Positions 34,921 to 42,129 of a DNA stretch of 51,452 nucleotides are shown here, in pieces. The position numbers and the translations under genes are program-made. The stretch comes from CAUPWF01 sp964369425 (GTDB lineage Bacteria > Bacillota > Clostridia > Lachnospirales > Lachnospiraceae), in the NCBI GenBank assembly GCA_964369425.1, contig CAYJGW010000017.1, positions 1 to 51,452 of the forward strand. The letters are read 5' to 3'. The notes beneath the pieces are model-generated. The model was not told where the DNA came from, made no database searches, and saw only the letters and a program-made list of their open reading frames with translations. Position 1 is the first letter of the stretch; each line of letters starts with the position of its first letter.

Positions 34921-36174
34921 TTACTTACTAACGGCTGCTTCTGTTTCTGCAACGATGGAATCTGCTGCTTCTTCTACTGTCATTGATTCGAAAGCAATCG
35001 CCTCAATTGCACTCGAGATCGTATTTGAGATTTGTGTATATTCTTCAATTGCTGGTCTTGAGAATCCGTACTCTAGTACTTCAGCTGCTTTTTCAAAATG
35101 TGGCTTATCCGCTACAAAACTTTTGAACGCTTCACTATCTTTCGCTTCATTAGATACCGGTAAATATCCCGCATTGATAACCCATTCAGCGTTCTTTTCA
35201 CCTGTTGTCATGTACTCCATGAATTTTAAAGCTTCCTCTTCTACTTTATCTCCATTATCAAATAGGTAGTAGTGATTTGTTCCTAATCCTGTACTTAATT
35301 CTTCATTACCTGGTAACATTTCAACACCAATGTTCATTCCATAGTTCTCAACATAAGCGTTTGCTGCTCCTTGTGTTCCAATAATCATCGCCACTTGCTC
35401 TTCTGCAAAAGCATCTTCTCCTACAGTGATAGGTGCAATTCCATCAGTGATGAAACTAGTGTAATAATCCAATGTCTCTACCACACCTTCTTTATCAAAT
35501 CCAATCTCTGTGTAATCATCATTTAATAAAGAATATCCGTTTTGCTCTAGGAAACACAACCATGTCCATGTTGTACGTTCATTATTAGGATCAATTGGCA
35601 TCCAGATACCTTTTCTATCTCCAGTTGTTAGTGCCTCTGCAGTATCGTATAATTCCTCCCAAGTTGTTGGTGCATTTTCGATTCCTGCTTCTTCAAACAT
35701 ATCTTTATTATATATCAAAACTAACGTTCCCGCCTCTACTGGAACAGAATACGTTTTTCCTTCAAATTTCCCAGCATCCCAAAGTCCTTCTGGAATATCA
35801 CTTCTCCACTCCTCTGAGATAGTATCTGTCAAATCTACTAATTTTCCTGATGTTGCTAGCACACCTGTCATAGATGGTGCTCCCCATAAAATATCAGGTT
35901 GAGTATCGTTCATTAACGCAGTTTGAACCTTTGGTAAGATATCTTCACTTGCTGCAACAAATTCTGTTGTAATTGTTACGCCTTCTGTTTGCTCACAATA
36001 CTCATCTGCCATCTTTTGCAAATAGTCTGCTTTTTCAGTTGGAAAACCATGCCATAAAGTTATCTCTACATCTCCTGTACTCTCTGATCCACTTCCTTCT
36101 TCAGTGCCTTCCGAAGATCCACATCCTGTAAAAACTAATGTTCCTAATAATAGTGCTACTAATAATTTTTTCAT
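34921..36174 (-). CDS. Sugar ABC transporter solute-binding lipoprotein
   Basis: Extracellular sugar-binding lipoprotein of an ABC importer, 417 aa. Signal peptide with lipobox: MKKLLVALLLGTLVFTGC, lipidated Cys18, followed by a Gly/Ser/Glu linker. The mature part is an SBP family 1 fold (EITLWHGFPTEKADYLQKMA, PDILWGAPSMTGVLATSGKL, TYSVPVEAGTLVLIYNKDMF). It presents the substrate to the two permeases encoded immediately upstream. The binding preference is unknown; the linked catabolic genes point to an amino-sugar-containing ligand. Ribosome site AAGGAG before ATG. Confidence 0.95.
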   Translation of the reverse strand: MKKLLVALLLGTLVFTGCGSSEGTEEGSGSESTGDVEITLWHGFPTEKADYLQKMADEYCEQTEGVTITTEFVAASEDILPKVQTALMNDTQPDILWGAPSMTGVLATSGKLVDLTDTISEEWRSDIPEGLWDAGKFEGKTYSVPVEAGTLVLIYNKDMFEEAGIENAPTTWEELYDTAEALTTGDRKGIWMPIDPNNERTTWTWLCFLEQNGYSLLNDDYTEIGFDKEGVVETLDYYTSFITDGIAPITVGEDAFAEEQVAMIIGTQGAANAYVENYGMNIGVEMLPGNEELSTGLGTNHYYLFDNGDKVEEEALKFMEYMTTGEKNAEWVINAGYLPVSNEAKDSEAFKSFVADKPHFEKAAEVLEYGFSRPAIEEYTQISNTISSAIEAIAFESMTVEEAADSIVAETEAAVSK

Positions 36175-36204
36175 TTTTTTCTCCTTGTTTGTTCTCTATT
36201 TTAA

Positions 36205-37032
36205 TTATTCTTTGCCACCAGAAAAAGCAATACTTTCAATTACTTTTCTTTGGAATAATACAAAGACTACTACTACTGGTAGCATAACTAATATGGTCGC
36301 TGCCATCAAAGCTCCCCAATCGGTCTCAATTGCACTTTGTTCTTTAAAGTATGATAATCCTAACTGTAGCGTATAATATGTATCATCATTGGTTAAGATT
36401 AATGGCCAGAAATACTGATTCCAACCATATATAAAAATCAAGATTATCGATGTTGATAAAATTGGCTTTGACATTGGAAAAATTATTTTAAAAATAATCT
36501 GGAATAAATTACAACCATCAATCTGAGCTGCTTCTTCTATCTCTTTTGGAATTTTCAAGAAGAATTGTCTCAACAAGAAAATAATCAATGCGCTCCAGCT
36601 AAATGGAATAATTAATCCCCATAATGTATTGTGCAAATTTAAAGCACTCAAGATTTTAGTCATTGGAATCATAATTGTTTGTGCTGGTAGCATTAACCCC
36701 GTTAACATCAATACAAACAAGAAGTTTTTTCCTTTGAATTCCATTCTTGCAAATGCATAGGCTGCCATTACAGAAGTAAAGATTTGTCCAATCATAATTC
36801 CTCCTGTTACAAGTATACTATTCTTGAGAAATTGCCAAAATGGAAACCCTTTTACCGCATTTATGTAATTATCAAAATTTATTTCACTTGGTATCCATTT
36901 AATTGGAACTTGTAATATCTCATCTGGCATTTTTAGTGAACTTGACACCATCCATAGGAAGGGTAGTATCATGATAAATGCAATTGCATATACAACAACG
37001 TGTTTAATAGCTGTTCCTACTTTTTTCATCAT
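36205..37032 (-). CDS. Sugar ABC transporter permease, MalG type
   Basis: Inner-membrane permease of the carbohydrate uptake transporter-1 class, 275 aa, six predicted helices beginning HVVVYAIAFIMILPFLWMVS. The EAA loop that contacts the ATPase is KEIEEAAQIDGCNLFQIIFK (about 187-206). Pairs with the MalF-type permease six bases upstream. Two adjacent ATGs are possible (37032 and 37029); AGGAGG spacing favours the second. No ATPase gene is present in the operon, so a shared MsmX/MalK-type ATPase encoded elsewhere must drive it. Confidence 0.95.
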   Translation of the reverse strand: MMKKVGTAIKHVVVYAIAFIMILPFLWMVSSSLKMPDEILQVPIKWIPSEINFDNYINAVKGFPFWQFLKNSILVTGGIMIGQIFTSVMAAYAFARMEFKGKNFLFVLMLTGLMLPAQTIMIPMTKILSALNLHNTLWGLIIPFSWSALIIFLLRQFFLKIPKEIEEAAQIDGCNLFQIIFKIIFPMSKPILSTSIILIFIYGWNQYFWPLILTNDDTYYTLQLGLSYFKEQSAIETDWGALMAATILVMLPVVVVFVLFQRKVIESIAFSGGKE

Positions 37033-37038
37033 ATCCTC

Positions 37039-37902
37039 CTATTCTTTATCCATAATCATTTTTTGAACCACTGTCACACTAACTGCCATTGCAAACAATA
37101 CGAAGGCAATTGCAGAGGCATATCCGATTCGATATTCATCAAATCCTGCTTTATACAAATACGTCACTAACATCTCTGTACTTCCAACTGGTCCGCCTTT
37201 TGTCGTAACATTAATGATGTCAAATACTTGAAATAACGATGCTGTAGTAGATGATACAATAACAAAAAACATTGTTGGCTTTAATAATGGTAATGTAATT
37301 CTAAAAAATTGCTGCAATGGATTTGCTCCATCAATCCCTGACGCTTCATACAACGAAGGTGAAATAGCTAAAATCCCTGCAATAATAATAATCATATTAT
37401 ATCCTAAAGACTTCCAAACTCCTATTATGATTAATGATATCATTGCGTAGTCTGGTGATTGTAACCATGCTAGTGGTTCGATTCCTATAAGACCAAGTAT
37501 TGAATTAAAAAGTCCACCTTGTCCAGGTTGGAAAATCCACGACCATACGATACCTATTGCAACCATCGAAACGATATGAGGCAAAAAGTATATTCCTTTA
37601 ATCATTGCATATCCTTTTATACCTTTATAGATTGCCGCACTGATAACAAGTGAAATTGATGTTGATAGCACAGTTGTACTAACCGAATATACGATTGTAT
37701 TTATAAGTGCATTTTTAAAATCTTCTGATGAAAAAAGCTCAATGTAATTACTCAACCCCACGAATGTCTGCTCTGTCGAAAATCCATTCCATTCCACAAA
37801 TGTCAGTACAAAAGAATAAACCAGCGGTGCTATAAAAAACAATATAAATAAAATATAAGCTGGTGCAATTAATACATATCCTGCCAATTGATTTCTCTTC
37901 AT
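37039..37902 (-). CDS. Sugar ABC transporter permease, MalF type
   Basis: Inner-membrane permease, 287 aa from the ATG at 37902 (MKRNQLAGYVLIAPAYIL). Six helices; EAA loop SLYEASGIDGANPLQQFFRI. A GTG at 37911 opens the frame slightly earlier but is only two bases from the GGAGG core, whereas the ATG at 37902 has normal spacing. First gene of the ten-gene operon; the promoter lies about 50 bases upstream. Forms the channel together with the MalG-type partner. Confidence 0.94.
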   Translation of the reverse strand: MKRNQLAGYVLIAPAYILFILFFIAPLVYSFVLTFVEWNGFSTEQTFVGLSNYIELFSSEDFKNALINTIVYSVSTTVLSTSISLVISAAIYKGIKGYAMIKGIYFLPHIVSMVAIGIVWSWIFQPGQGGLFNSILGLIGIEPLAWLQSPDYAMISLIIIGVWKSLGYNMIIIIAGILAISPSLYEASGIDGANPLQQFFRITLPLLKPTMFFVIVSSTTASLFQVFDIINVTTKGGPVGSTEMLVTYLYKAGFDEYRIGYASAIAFVLFAMAVSVTVVQKMIMDKE

Positions 37903-37934
37903 AATATTCACTTCCTCCTTTTTATTTTTTCTTT

Positions 37935-37977
37935 AATCCATTGATTGGATTATACACATCTCTCCTACTTTCCACAA
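37935..37977 (-). promoter_or_regulatory. Promoter and candidate ROK operator of the amino-sugar operon
   Basis: On the minus strand TTGTGG (37977-37972), 17 bp, TATAAT (37954-37949). The inverted repeat AATCCA-TTGAT-TGGATT (37935-37951) overlaps the -10 and the expected transcription start, a good place for a repressor. The ROK regulator encoded in the operon is the likely binder; inference. Confidence 0.65.
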
Positions 37978-38205
37978 CAGTTTTGTTATTTATTTTCTGT
38001 CAAAATCCATTAAGCATGTCTTTTTTGCTGTTTTCCCTAATTACAATCCTTATTTTTTGTTAGATTTGTACATATGTATTGTATATTTTTTTCACTCAAC
38101 TTATACAACTCCTCTTGCGGACCACTCCTTAATTATCTATTTATTACATTCATTAGAATAAACCATTTCATAAAAGTAGACAAAAAAAGACAAAGGAGTC
38201 ACTAA

Positions 38206-38466
38206 CTATTGCTTTACTACGTAGCTTAGCAGCAAATACAATAGTATTATTAGTACCCCCTCTGACTTTAATCTTTCAGTAAACCCATCGCTCACAGTAT
38301 TTGTTCTAACAAACTCCTTCTTTTGTTGCAAGGAGCTGTAAGGTATCTTTCTCTACATTTCTGCACTCCTTGCTTGTATTAATGGGTAATTAAGCATGAA
38401 GTTTCAGAATTGAACAGAATTTTTGATGCTGCATTTCACAGCAAAGAATTAACTTATATGCTTAAT
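38206..38466 (-). other. Gene-free stretch with possible structured element and SD-ATG-TAG start
   Basis: The 37978-38509 stretch has no ORF over 60 codons. Within it, on the minus strand, AAGGAG (38371-38366), seven bases, then ATG (38358) directly followed by in-frame TAG (38355). The same frame then stays open for 48 codons to TAG at 38206, ending in a hydrophobic run VLIILLYLLLSYVV. Just upstream, ATTAAGCAT (38389-38397) and ATGCTTAAT (38458-38466) form a 9-bp stem extended by AAGTT/AACTT, with a small TGCTG/CAGCA hairpin inside (38428-38444). This could be a decayed small gene, a non-coding RNA or a short repeat element. I cannot decide between them. Confidence 0.35.
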
Positions 38467-38509
38467 AAGAGGATATCATAAGACATGCAATACGACAATT
38501 ACTTAAAGC

Positions 38510-38548
38510 AAAAAAAGTTGGTAAAAAGTTTGCGACTTTATACCAACT
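38510..38548 (-). terminator. Intrinsic terminator of the SDR/radical-SAM/nitroreductase operon
   Basis: Minus strand: AGTTGGTATAAAG (38548-38536) pairs with CTTTTTACCAACT (38528-38516) with one mismatch, followed by TTTTTT. The stem begins in the last codons of the SDR gene. Confidence 0.9.
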
Positions 38549-39326
38549 CCATAACCTTCATAAGCTCTGCTCTATTTTCCTTACTCAACGCAAATGGATG
38601 CAAGCTTGAAAACTTCCCGAAATCATTGTCATAATAAGTTCCTGTCTTATCTGCAAATTCAGCAGTAACTGCTGCACGAAATAGTATATCTGCACCGATA
38701 GATAGGTCATATCCTGCTCTACCATACGCCTCTTTCACCATTTTGCTTCCGAGAAAAGACTTAGGATTGACTGAAACTACCACTGCTTTATCACCTAATT
38801 CTTCTGCAAGCTCCATTGTCCACATTGATATGGCAAGTTTACTTTGTGCATAAGCACTATCGTGCGGTAATCTAGTTTCTCCCTTTAATGCTGAAAAATC
38901 CACACTTGCCTGTGCTGCTGAGGAAAGATTTACAATTCTACCCTTTTTACTCAAAATAGGAAGTAGCATCCTTGTTAAAATATATGGTGAGATTGTATTC
39001 ACAGCAAATCTGATGTCAAGACCTTCCTCTGTTCTTGTTTCCTCAGTAACAAAAACGCCTGCATTATTTATGATTACATCTATCTTTGACACAGTCCCTA
39101 AGATTTCATTTGCCAAAGATTTCGTGTTTTCTATCAATGATAAGTCTGCCACAAAACTTTTGATTTCAATATCTTGATTGATGTCTATAAGTTCCGCTTT
39201 TACTTTTTCTAATTTCTGAGCATTTCTCCCATGGATTAGCAGATGATACCCTTCTTTTGCAAAGAGTTTCGCCGTTTCTAATCCAATTCCATCTGTAGCT
39301 CCCGTCAATAGTATTGTTTTCATCAT
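38538..39326 (-). CDS. Short-chain dehydrogenase/reductase
   Basis: NAD(P)-dependent oxidoreductase, 262 aa, Rossmann fold. Motifs: cofactor loop TGATDGIG (9-16), NNAGVFV (about 88-94), catalytic Ser in VNLSSAAQ and the YxxxK pair in SAYAQSKLA. The HGRN stretch after strand 2 suggests NADP preference. Two adjacent ATGs (39326, 39323) overlap the stop of the radical SAM gene (ATGATGA), so translation is coupled. Last gene of the nitroreductase operon; its terminator starts inside its final codons. Substrate unknown. Confidence 0.9.
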   Translation of the reverse strand: MMKTILLTGATDGIGLETAKLFAKEGYHLLIHGRNAQKLEKVKAELIDINQDIEIKSFVADLSLIENTKSLANEILGTVSKIDVIINNAGVFVTEETRTEEGLDIRFAVNTISPYILTRMLLPILSKKGRIVNLSSAAQASVDFSALKGETRLPHDSAYAQSKLAISMWTMELAEELGDKAVVVSVNPKSFLGSKMVKEAYGRAGYDLSIGADILFRAAVTAEFADKTGTYYDNDFGKFSSLHPFALSKENRAELMKVMELV

Positions 39327-40198
39327 ATATTTTCCCTCTTTTTCACACCATGTAAAATATGTTCTGGAATTTTCTCAATGCTTTTTTCAAATGCCTCTAA
39401 TATCTCAGCTTTGTGACTAAGTGGTGCATTAATTGGAATCAAGTTATAGTTATGAGCGCCGAAGAAATAGCAGTCTGTAAAGTTGATTTTCTTTAAAAGT
39501 AGCATCTCTTCTTCAATTTTCTCCAGTTCTGTACACTCTATAAATTCTCCATTATCTCGCATTTTTTCAAGCGGTGTTCCATCTGATACGGAAGTTGTCA
39601 TCATTGATAACAAGTACGGTGGATATTTATTTAAAAGCTTTGCTGTTTCTTCAATATGAATCTCGCCATTCCCTTTTCCAGCAACACCAGTCATGATAAT
39701 TGCATCCCAGTTCATTCCTGCCTCTTTGACTTTTGCAATGCATTCGTATGCCTCTTTTGCTGTAAACCCTTTATTCATCTGCACTAGGGCTGGGTCGTAT
39801 GCAGACTCTAGTCCAATATGAAGTTCATCATACCCTAAGGTTTTTAACCGTTTTAAGTCTTCAACCGTTTTTGTTTTCAAACTCTTAACTGACGCGTAAC
39901 ACGTAATGGTTTCGATTTCCGGAAAATATTTCCCAATCAACTCACCAATTGCAATAAGTTTCTCAGTAGACAAAATGAAAGGCTCCCCATTCACTAGAAA
40001 AATACGTCTAACCTCTCCATATATAGCCTTCATCTCTGCCAAATCTTCTTCTACATAAGATAATGGTGAGACTTTAAATGGTGTTTCCAAATACATCGTA
40101 CAAAATGAACATTTATTATGCGAGCACCCAGCGGTCACCTCTAAAAGAGGTGTGTTCGCTTCAATTGGGTGTCTATAAACTTGACCTGTATAGTGCAT
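39323..40198 (-). CDS. Radical SAM protein
   Basis: Radical S-adenosylmethionine enzyme, 291 aa. Cysteine motif near the N-terminus is GCSHNKCSFCTMY (residues about 24-36), that is CX4CX2C as written, a spacing variant from the usual CX3CX2C. The TIM-barrel core follows with ETITCYASVKSLK and GYDELHIGLESAYDP; the second half resembles coproporphyrinogen-oxidase/Elp3-like relatives. No peptide partner or obvious substrate is encoded next to it. It starts two bases after the nitroreductase stop, with AAAGGG before the ATG, and overlaps the SDR gene. Function unknown beyond the radical chemistry. Confidence 0.88.
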   Translation of the reverse strand: MHYTGQVYRHPIEANTPLLEVTAGCSHNKCSFCTMYLETPFKVSPLSYVEEDLAEMKAIYGEVRRIFLVNGEPFILSTEKLIAIGELIGKYFPEIETITCYASVKSLKTKTVEDLKRLKTLGYDELHIGLESAYDPALVQMNKGFTAKEAYECIAKVKEAGMNWDAIIMTGVAGKGNGEIHIEETAKLLNKYPPYLLSMMTTSVSDGTPLEKMRDNGEFIECTELEKIEEEMLLLKKINFTDCYFFGAHNYNLIPINAPLSHKAEILEAFEKSIEKIPEHILHGVKKRENI

Positions 40199-40200
40199 GC

Positions 40201-40854
40201 TTATACCCTTTCTATAATATCTTCTTTCGCAAGTCTTGATTTTGGCAAATCTTTATTGAAATCACTATCTTTATGATATCCAACTGCTACAACGATTGAA
40301 GAAGTAAATCCTTTTTCACGAAGTCCAAATTCTTCATCTAGTGCCTTAAGATCAAGCCCTTCCATTGCAATGGCATCTAACCCTAATGCTGCCGTACCAA
40401 GTAAGAAGTTTCCTAAATTAAGATATACCTGTTTATCCGCCCAGTGCTGAAAATCTTTATAATCTAATTTATGCATGTTTGCAAAAATACTTCTTGCACC
40501 ATGATTTTGCTCTTTAAACTCTTTTTGTGGGAATCTTCCATCTGTATCTTCTTTTGCAAGAACCTTCTGCAAATATTCCTCTGTCAAATCTACCTGTGAA
40601 GCAAAAATAACTACTGCGCTTGCATCCAACACTTTTTGTTCATTAAAAGAGAAAAATCCTTGCGTTCCTTTTGTGATTCTTTTTTTACCATCTTCAGTAG
40701 TAGCAAGAACAAAATGCCAAGGTTGAATGTTAGTTGATGAAGGTGATAGTTGAAGTAGGTCTTCAAGTTGCACCACTTGCTCCTCTGTCAGTTTCTTTGT
40801 GTTGTCAAACTCTTTCGTGCTATAACGTTCTTTTAATACATTTAAAATATCCAT
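40201..40854 (-). CDS. NAD(P)H-dependent nitroreductase (NfsB-like)
   Basis: FMN-dependent oxidoreductase, 217 aa. The FMN-binding start ERYSTKEFDNTKKLTEEQ and LLQLSPSSTNIQPWHFVLA, and the C-terminal GLDAIAMEGLDLKALDEEFGL are characteristic of NfsB-type nitro/quinone reductases. Likely role: two-electron reduction of quinones, nitro compounds or aldehydes. Ribosome site TGGAGG precedes the ATG. It is headed by its own promoter and a near-perfect palindrome next to a HxlR-type redox regulator. First gene of a three-gene operon. Confidence 0.92.
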   Translation of the reverse strand: MDILNVLKERYSTKEFDNTKKLTEEQVVQLEDLLQLSPSSTNIQPWHFVLATTEDGKKRITKGTQGFFSFNEQKVLDASAVVIFASQVDLTEEYLQKVLAKEDTDGRFPQKEFKEQNHGARSIFANMHKLDYKDFQHWADKQVYLNLGNFLLGTAALGLDAIAMEGLDLKALDEEFGLREKGFTSSIVVAVGYHKDSDFNKDLPKSRLAKEDIIERV

Positions 40855-40928
40855 AATGATACCTCCAAAATTTTGATTTTTTTAACAATAGATGTTAGGC
40901 TGAATTGTTACGCCTTAGCGATAACCAT

Positions 40929-40996
40929 AGTATAATCAATGCTTTTATCTTTATCAATTATGGATATTTTTATCCGTACAGACAAATTTGTCCGTA
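40929..40996 (-). promoter_or_regulatory. Nitroreductase promoter with upstream palindromic operator
   Basis: Minus strand TTGATA (40957-40952), 17 bp, TATACT (40934-40929). Upstream, 40977-40996 reads TACAGACAAATTTGTCCGTA, a 20-bp palindrome with a single mismatched pair, ending just after the HxlR stop codon. Its position upstream of the -35 suits an activator. Confidence 0.72.
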
Positions 40997-40998
40997 GT

Positions 40999-41346
40999 CT
41001 ATTCGCAAATTACTTTTGCATACTTATGTTGCGAGTTATATTTATTCCCCCACTGAGTCAGCGCATTTAAAAGTGGCAAAACTTCATTTCCGATATCTGT
41101 CAATGAATATTCGACTCTTAGAATCTTTTCTCTAAACTCTTCTCTTATTATGATTCCATTGCTCTCAAGCTCTCGAAGTTCTCGAGATAACACTCGCTCA
41201 CTGATATCTGGAATTTTCCTTTTAATTTCTCCATATCGTAGCTTTTTACTATTCCCAATATGAAAAATAATTAATGGCTTCCACTTACCACCAATAATAT
41301 CAAGGGTTAGTTCCATATTACAATTAAATACTTTTAAGTTCTCCAT
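40999..41346 (-). CDS. HxlR/DUF24-family redox-type regulator
   Basis: Winged-helix regulator, 115 aa from the ATG at 41346 (MENLKVFNCNMELTLDIIGG). The conserved N-terminal Cys (Cys9) before the LDIIGGKWK motif is the redox-sensing residue of YodB/HypR-type proteins. The recognition region is ERVLSRELRELESNGI. GGAG precedes 41346 with suitable spacing; an ATG at 41361 is weaker. It lies directly upstream of the nitroreductase operon on the same strand, with a palindrome between, closely resembling the HypR-HypO (disulphide stress) arrangement of Bacillus. Likely responds to quinones, diamide-like or electrophilic stress. Confidence 0.9.
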   Translation of the reverse strand: MENLKVFNCNMELTLDIIGGKWKPLIIFHIGNSKKLRYGEIKRKIPDISERVLSRELRELESNGIIIREEFREKILRVEYSLTDIGNEVLPLLNALTQWGNKYNSQHKYAKVICE

Positions 41347-41375
41347 TTTATACCGCTCCATCTCTTCTTTTCTTT

Positions 41376-42032
41376 TTATATTGATAATTTAAACTCATTT
41401 TTATAGTAGTCAATGAGACCCTCTTTTTTCATTTTTGACAGTTCATTTGACAATGCACTTCGATCTGCACATAAGAAGTTAGCAAGTTCTTCTCTGTTCA
41501 TCGGTATAGAAAATTTCTTTCGTCCACTGCTTTCATTATATAGATACGTAAGAATTTTTTCTCTCAATGTTTTCTTTGAAATAATCTCAATCCGTTTATT
41601 TAGAAAAAGAGTTTTGCTTGCCACAACCTTAAGCATGTTGCTGATTAACTGTTGATGAAACCTGCAAGAATTATTGCAGGTAGCAATTATTTTTCCATAA
41701 TTCAAAAACAAGATTGTACTTTTTGTCGTGGCAATAATGGACACAGGGCTCTGGCCAATCTCAGCACAGGCAAAGACTTCAGCAAATATCTCCCCCTCGG
41801 ATACTTTCGCAATGATAACTTCCTCTCCATTACAGTCGGAATGAACAATTTTAACTGCACCTGCAAGCACAACTCCTACAAAAGTAACGCTTTCTCCTTC
41901 ATTTAAAATAAGTTCACTTTTATAATAACTTTTTTCAAAAGCACCAAGACAAGTTAACATAGAAGTAAAATCTGCTTCTATAATACCATTGAAAAGTTTA
42001 TGATTCATAATTTTACTATAATTTTCCAACAC
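41376..42032 (-). CDS. Crp/Fnr-family transcriptional regulator
   Basis: Regulator of 218 aa: cyclic-nucleotide-binding-like beta roll (about 20-130) with FVGVVLAGAVKIVHSDCNGE, a dimerisation helix (about 135-160) and a winged helix (about 170-215) with MNREELANFLCADRSALSNE. It lacks the N-terminal cysteine cluster of Fnr; only Cys28 lies near the N-terminus, so no Fe-S cluster is predicted from pattern. The start is GTG, five bases after AAAGGAG. It is divergent from a ferredoxin-type gene with a perfect palindrome between. Clostridial relatives often control ferredoxin or hybrid-cluster genes under nitrosative or redox stress. Confidence 0.88.
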   Translation of the reverse strand: MLENYSKIMNHKLFNGIIEADFTSMLTCLGAFEKSYYKSELILNEGESVTFVGVVLAGAVKIVHSDCNGEEVIIAKVSEGEIFAEVFACAEIGQSPVSIIATTKSTILFLNYGKIIATCNNSCRFHQQLISNMLKVVASKTLFLNKRIEIISKKTLREKILTYLYNESSGRKKFSIPMNREELANFLCADRSALSNELSKMKKEGLIDYYKNEFKLSI

Positions 42033-42045
42033 AAAAACTCCTTTC

Positions 42046-42087
42046 GTTGTCTAGACAACAGAAATATTCTTATAATAATACTATACT
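42046..42087 (+). promoter_or_regulatory. Crp/Fnr-type palindrome and promoter of the ferredoxin-like gene
   Basis: GTTGTCTAGACAAC (42046-42059) is a perfect 14-bp palindrome. If the -10 is TATACT (42082-42087), its centre falls at about -41.5, the classic activating position. If the -10 is instead TATAAT (42071-42076) with TTGTCT as -35, the same site would repress. It is also placed to autoregulate the divergent Crp/Fnr gene. Confidence 0.7.
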
Positions 42088-42129
42088 CATCTTAAACAAG
42101 TCAACAAATATAGGAGAAGAAAAATAACA

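Noticed and set aside
38206..38358. Small membrane peptide of 48 codons as a real gene
   Set aside because: The frame has an in-frame TAG right after the ATG and no other ribosome site; kept only as an observation.
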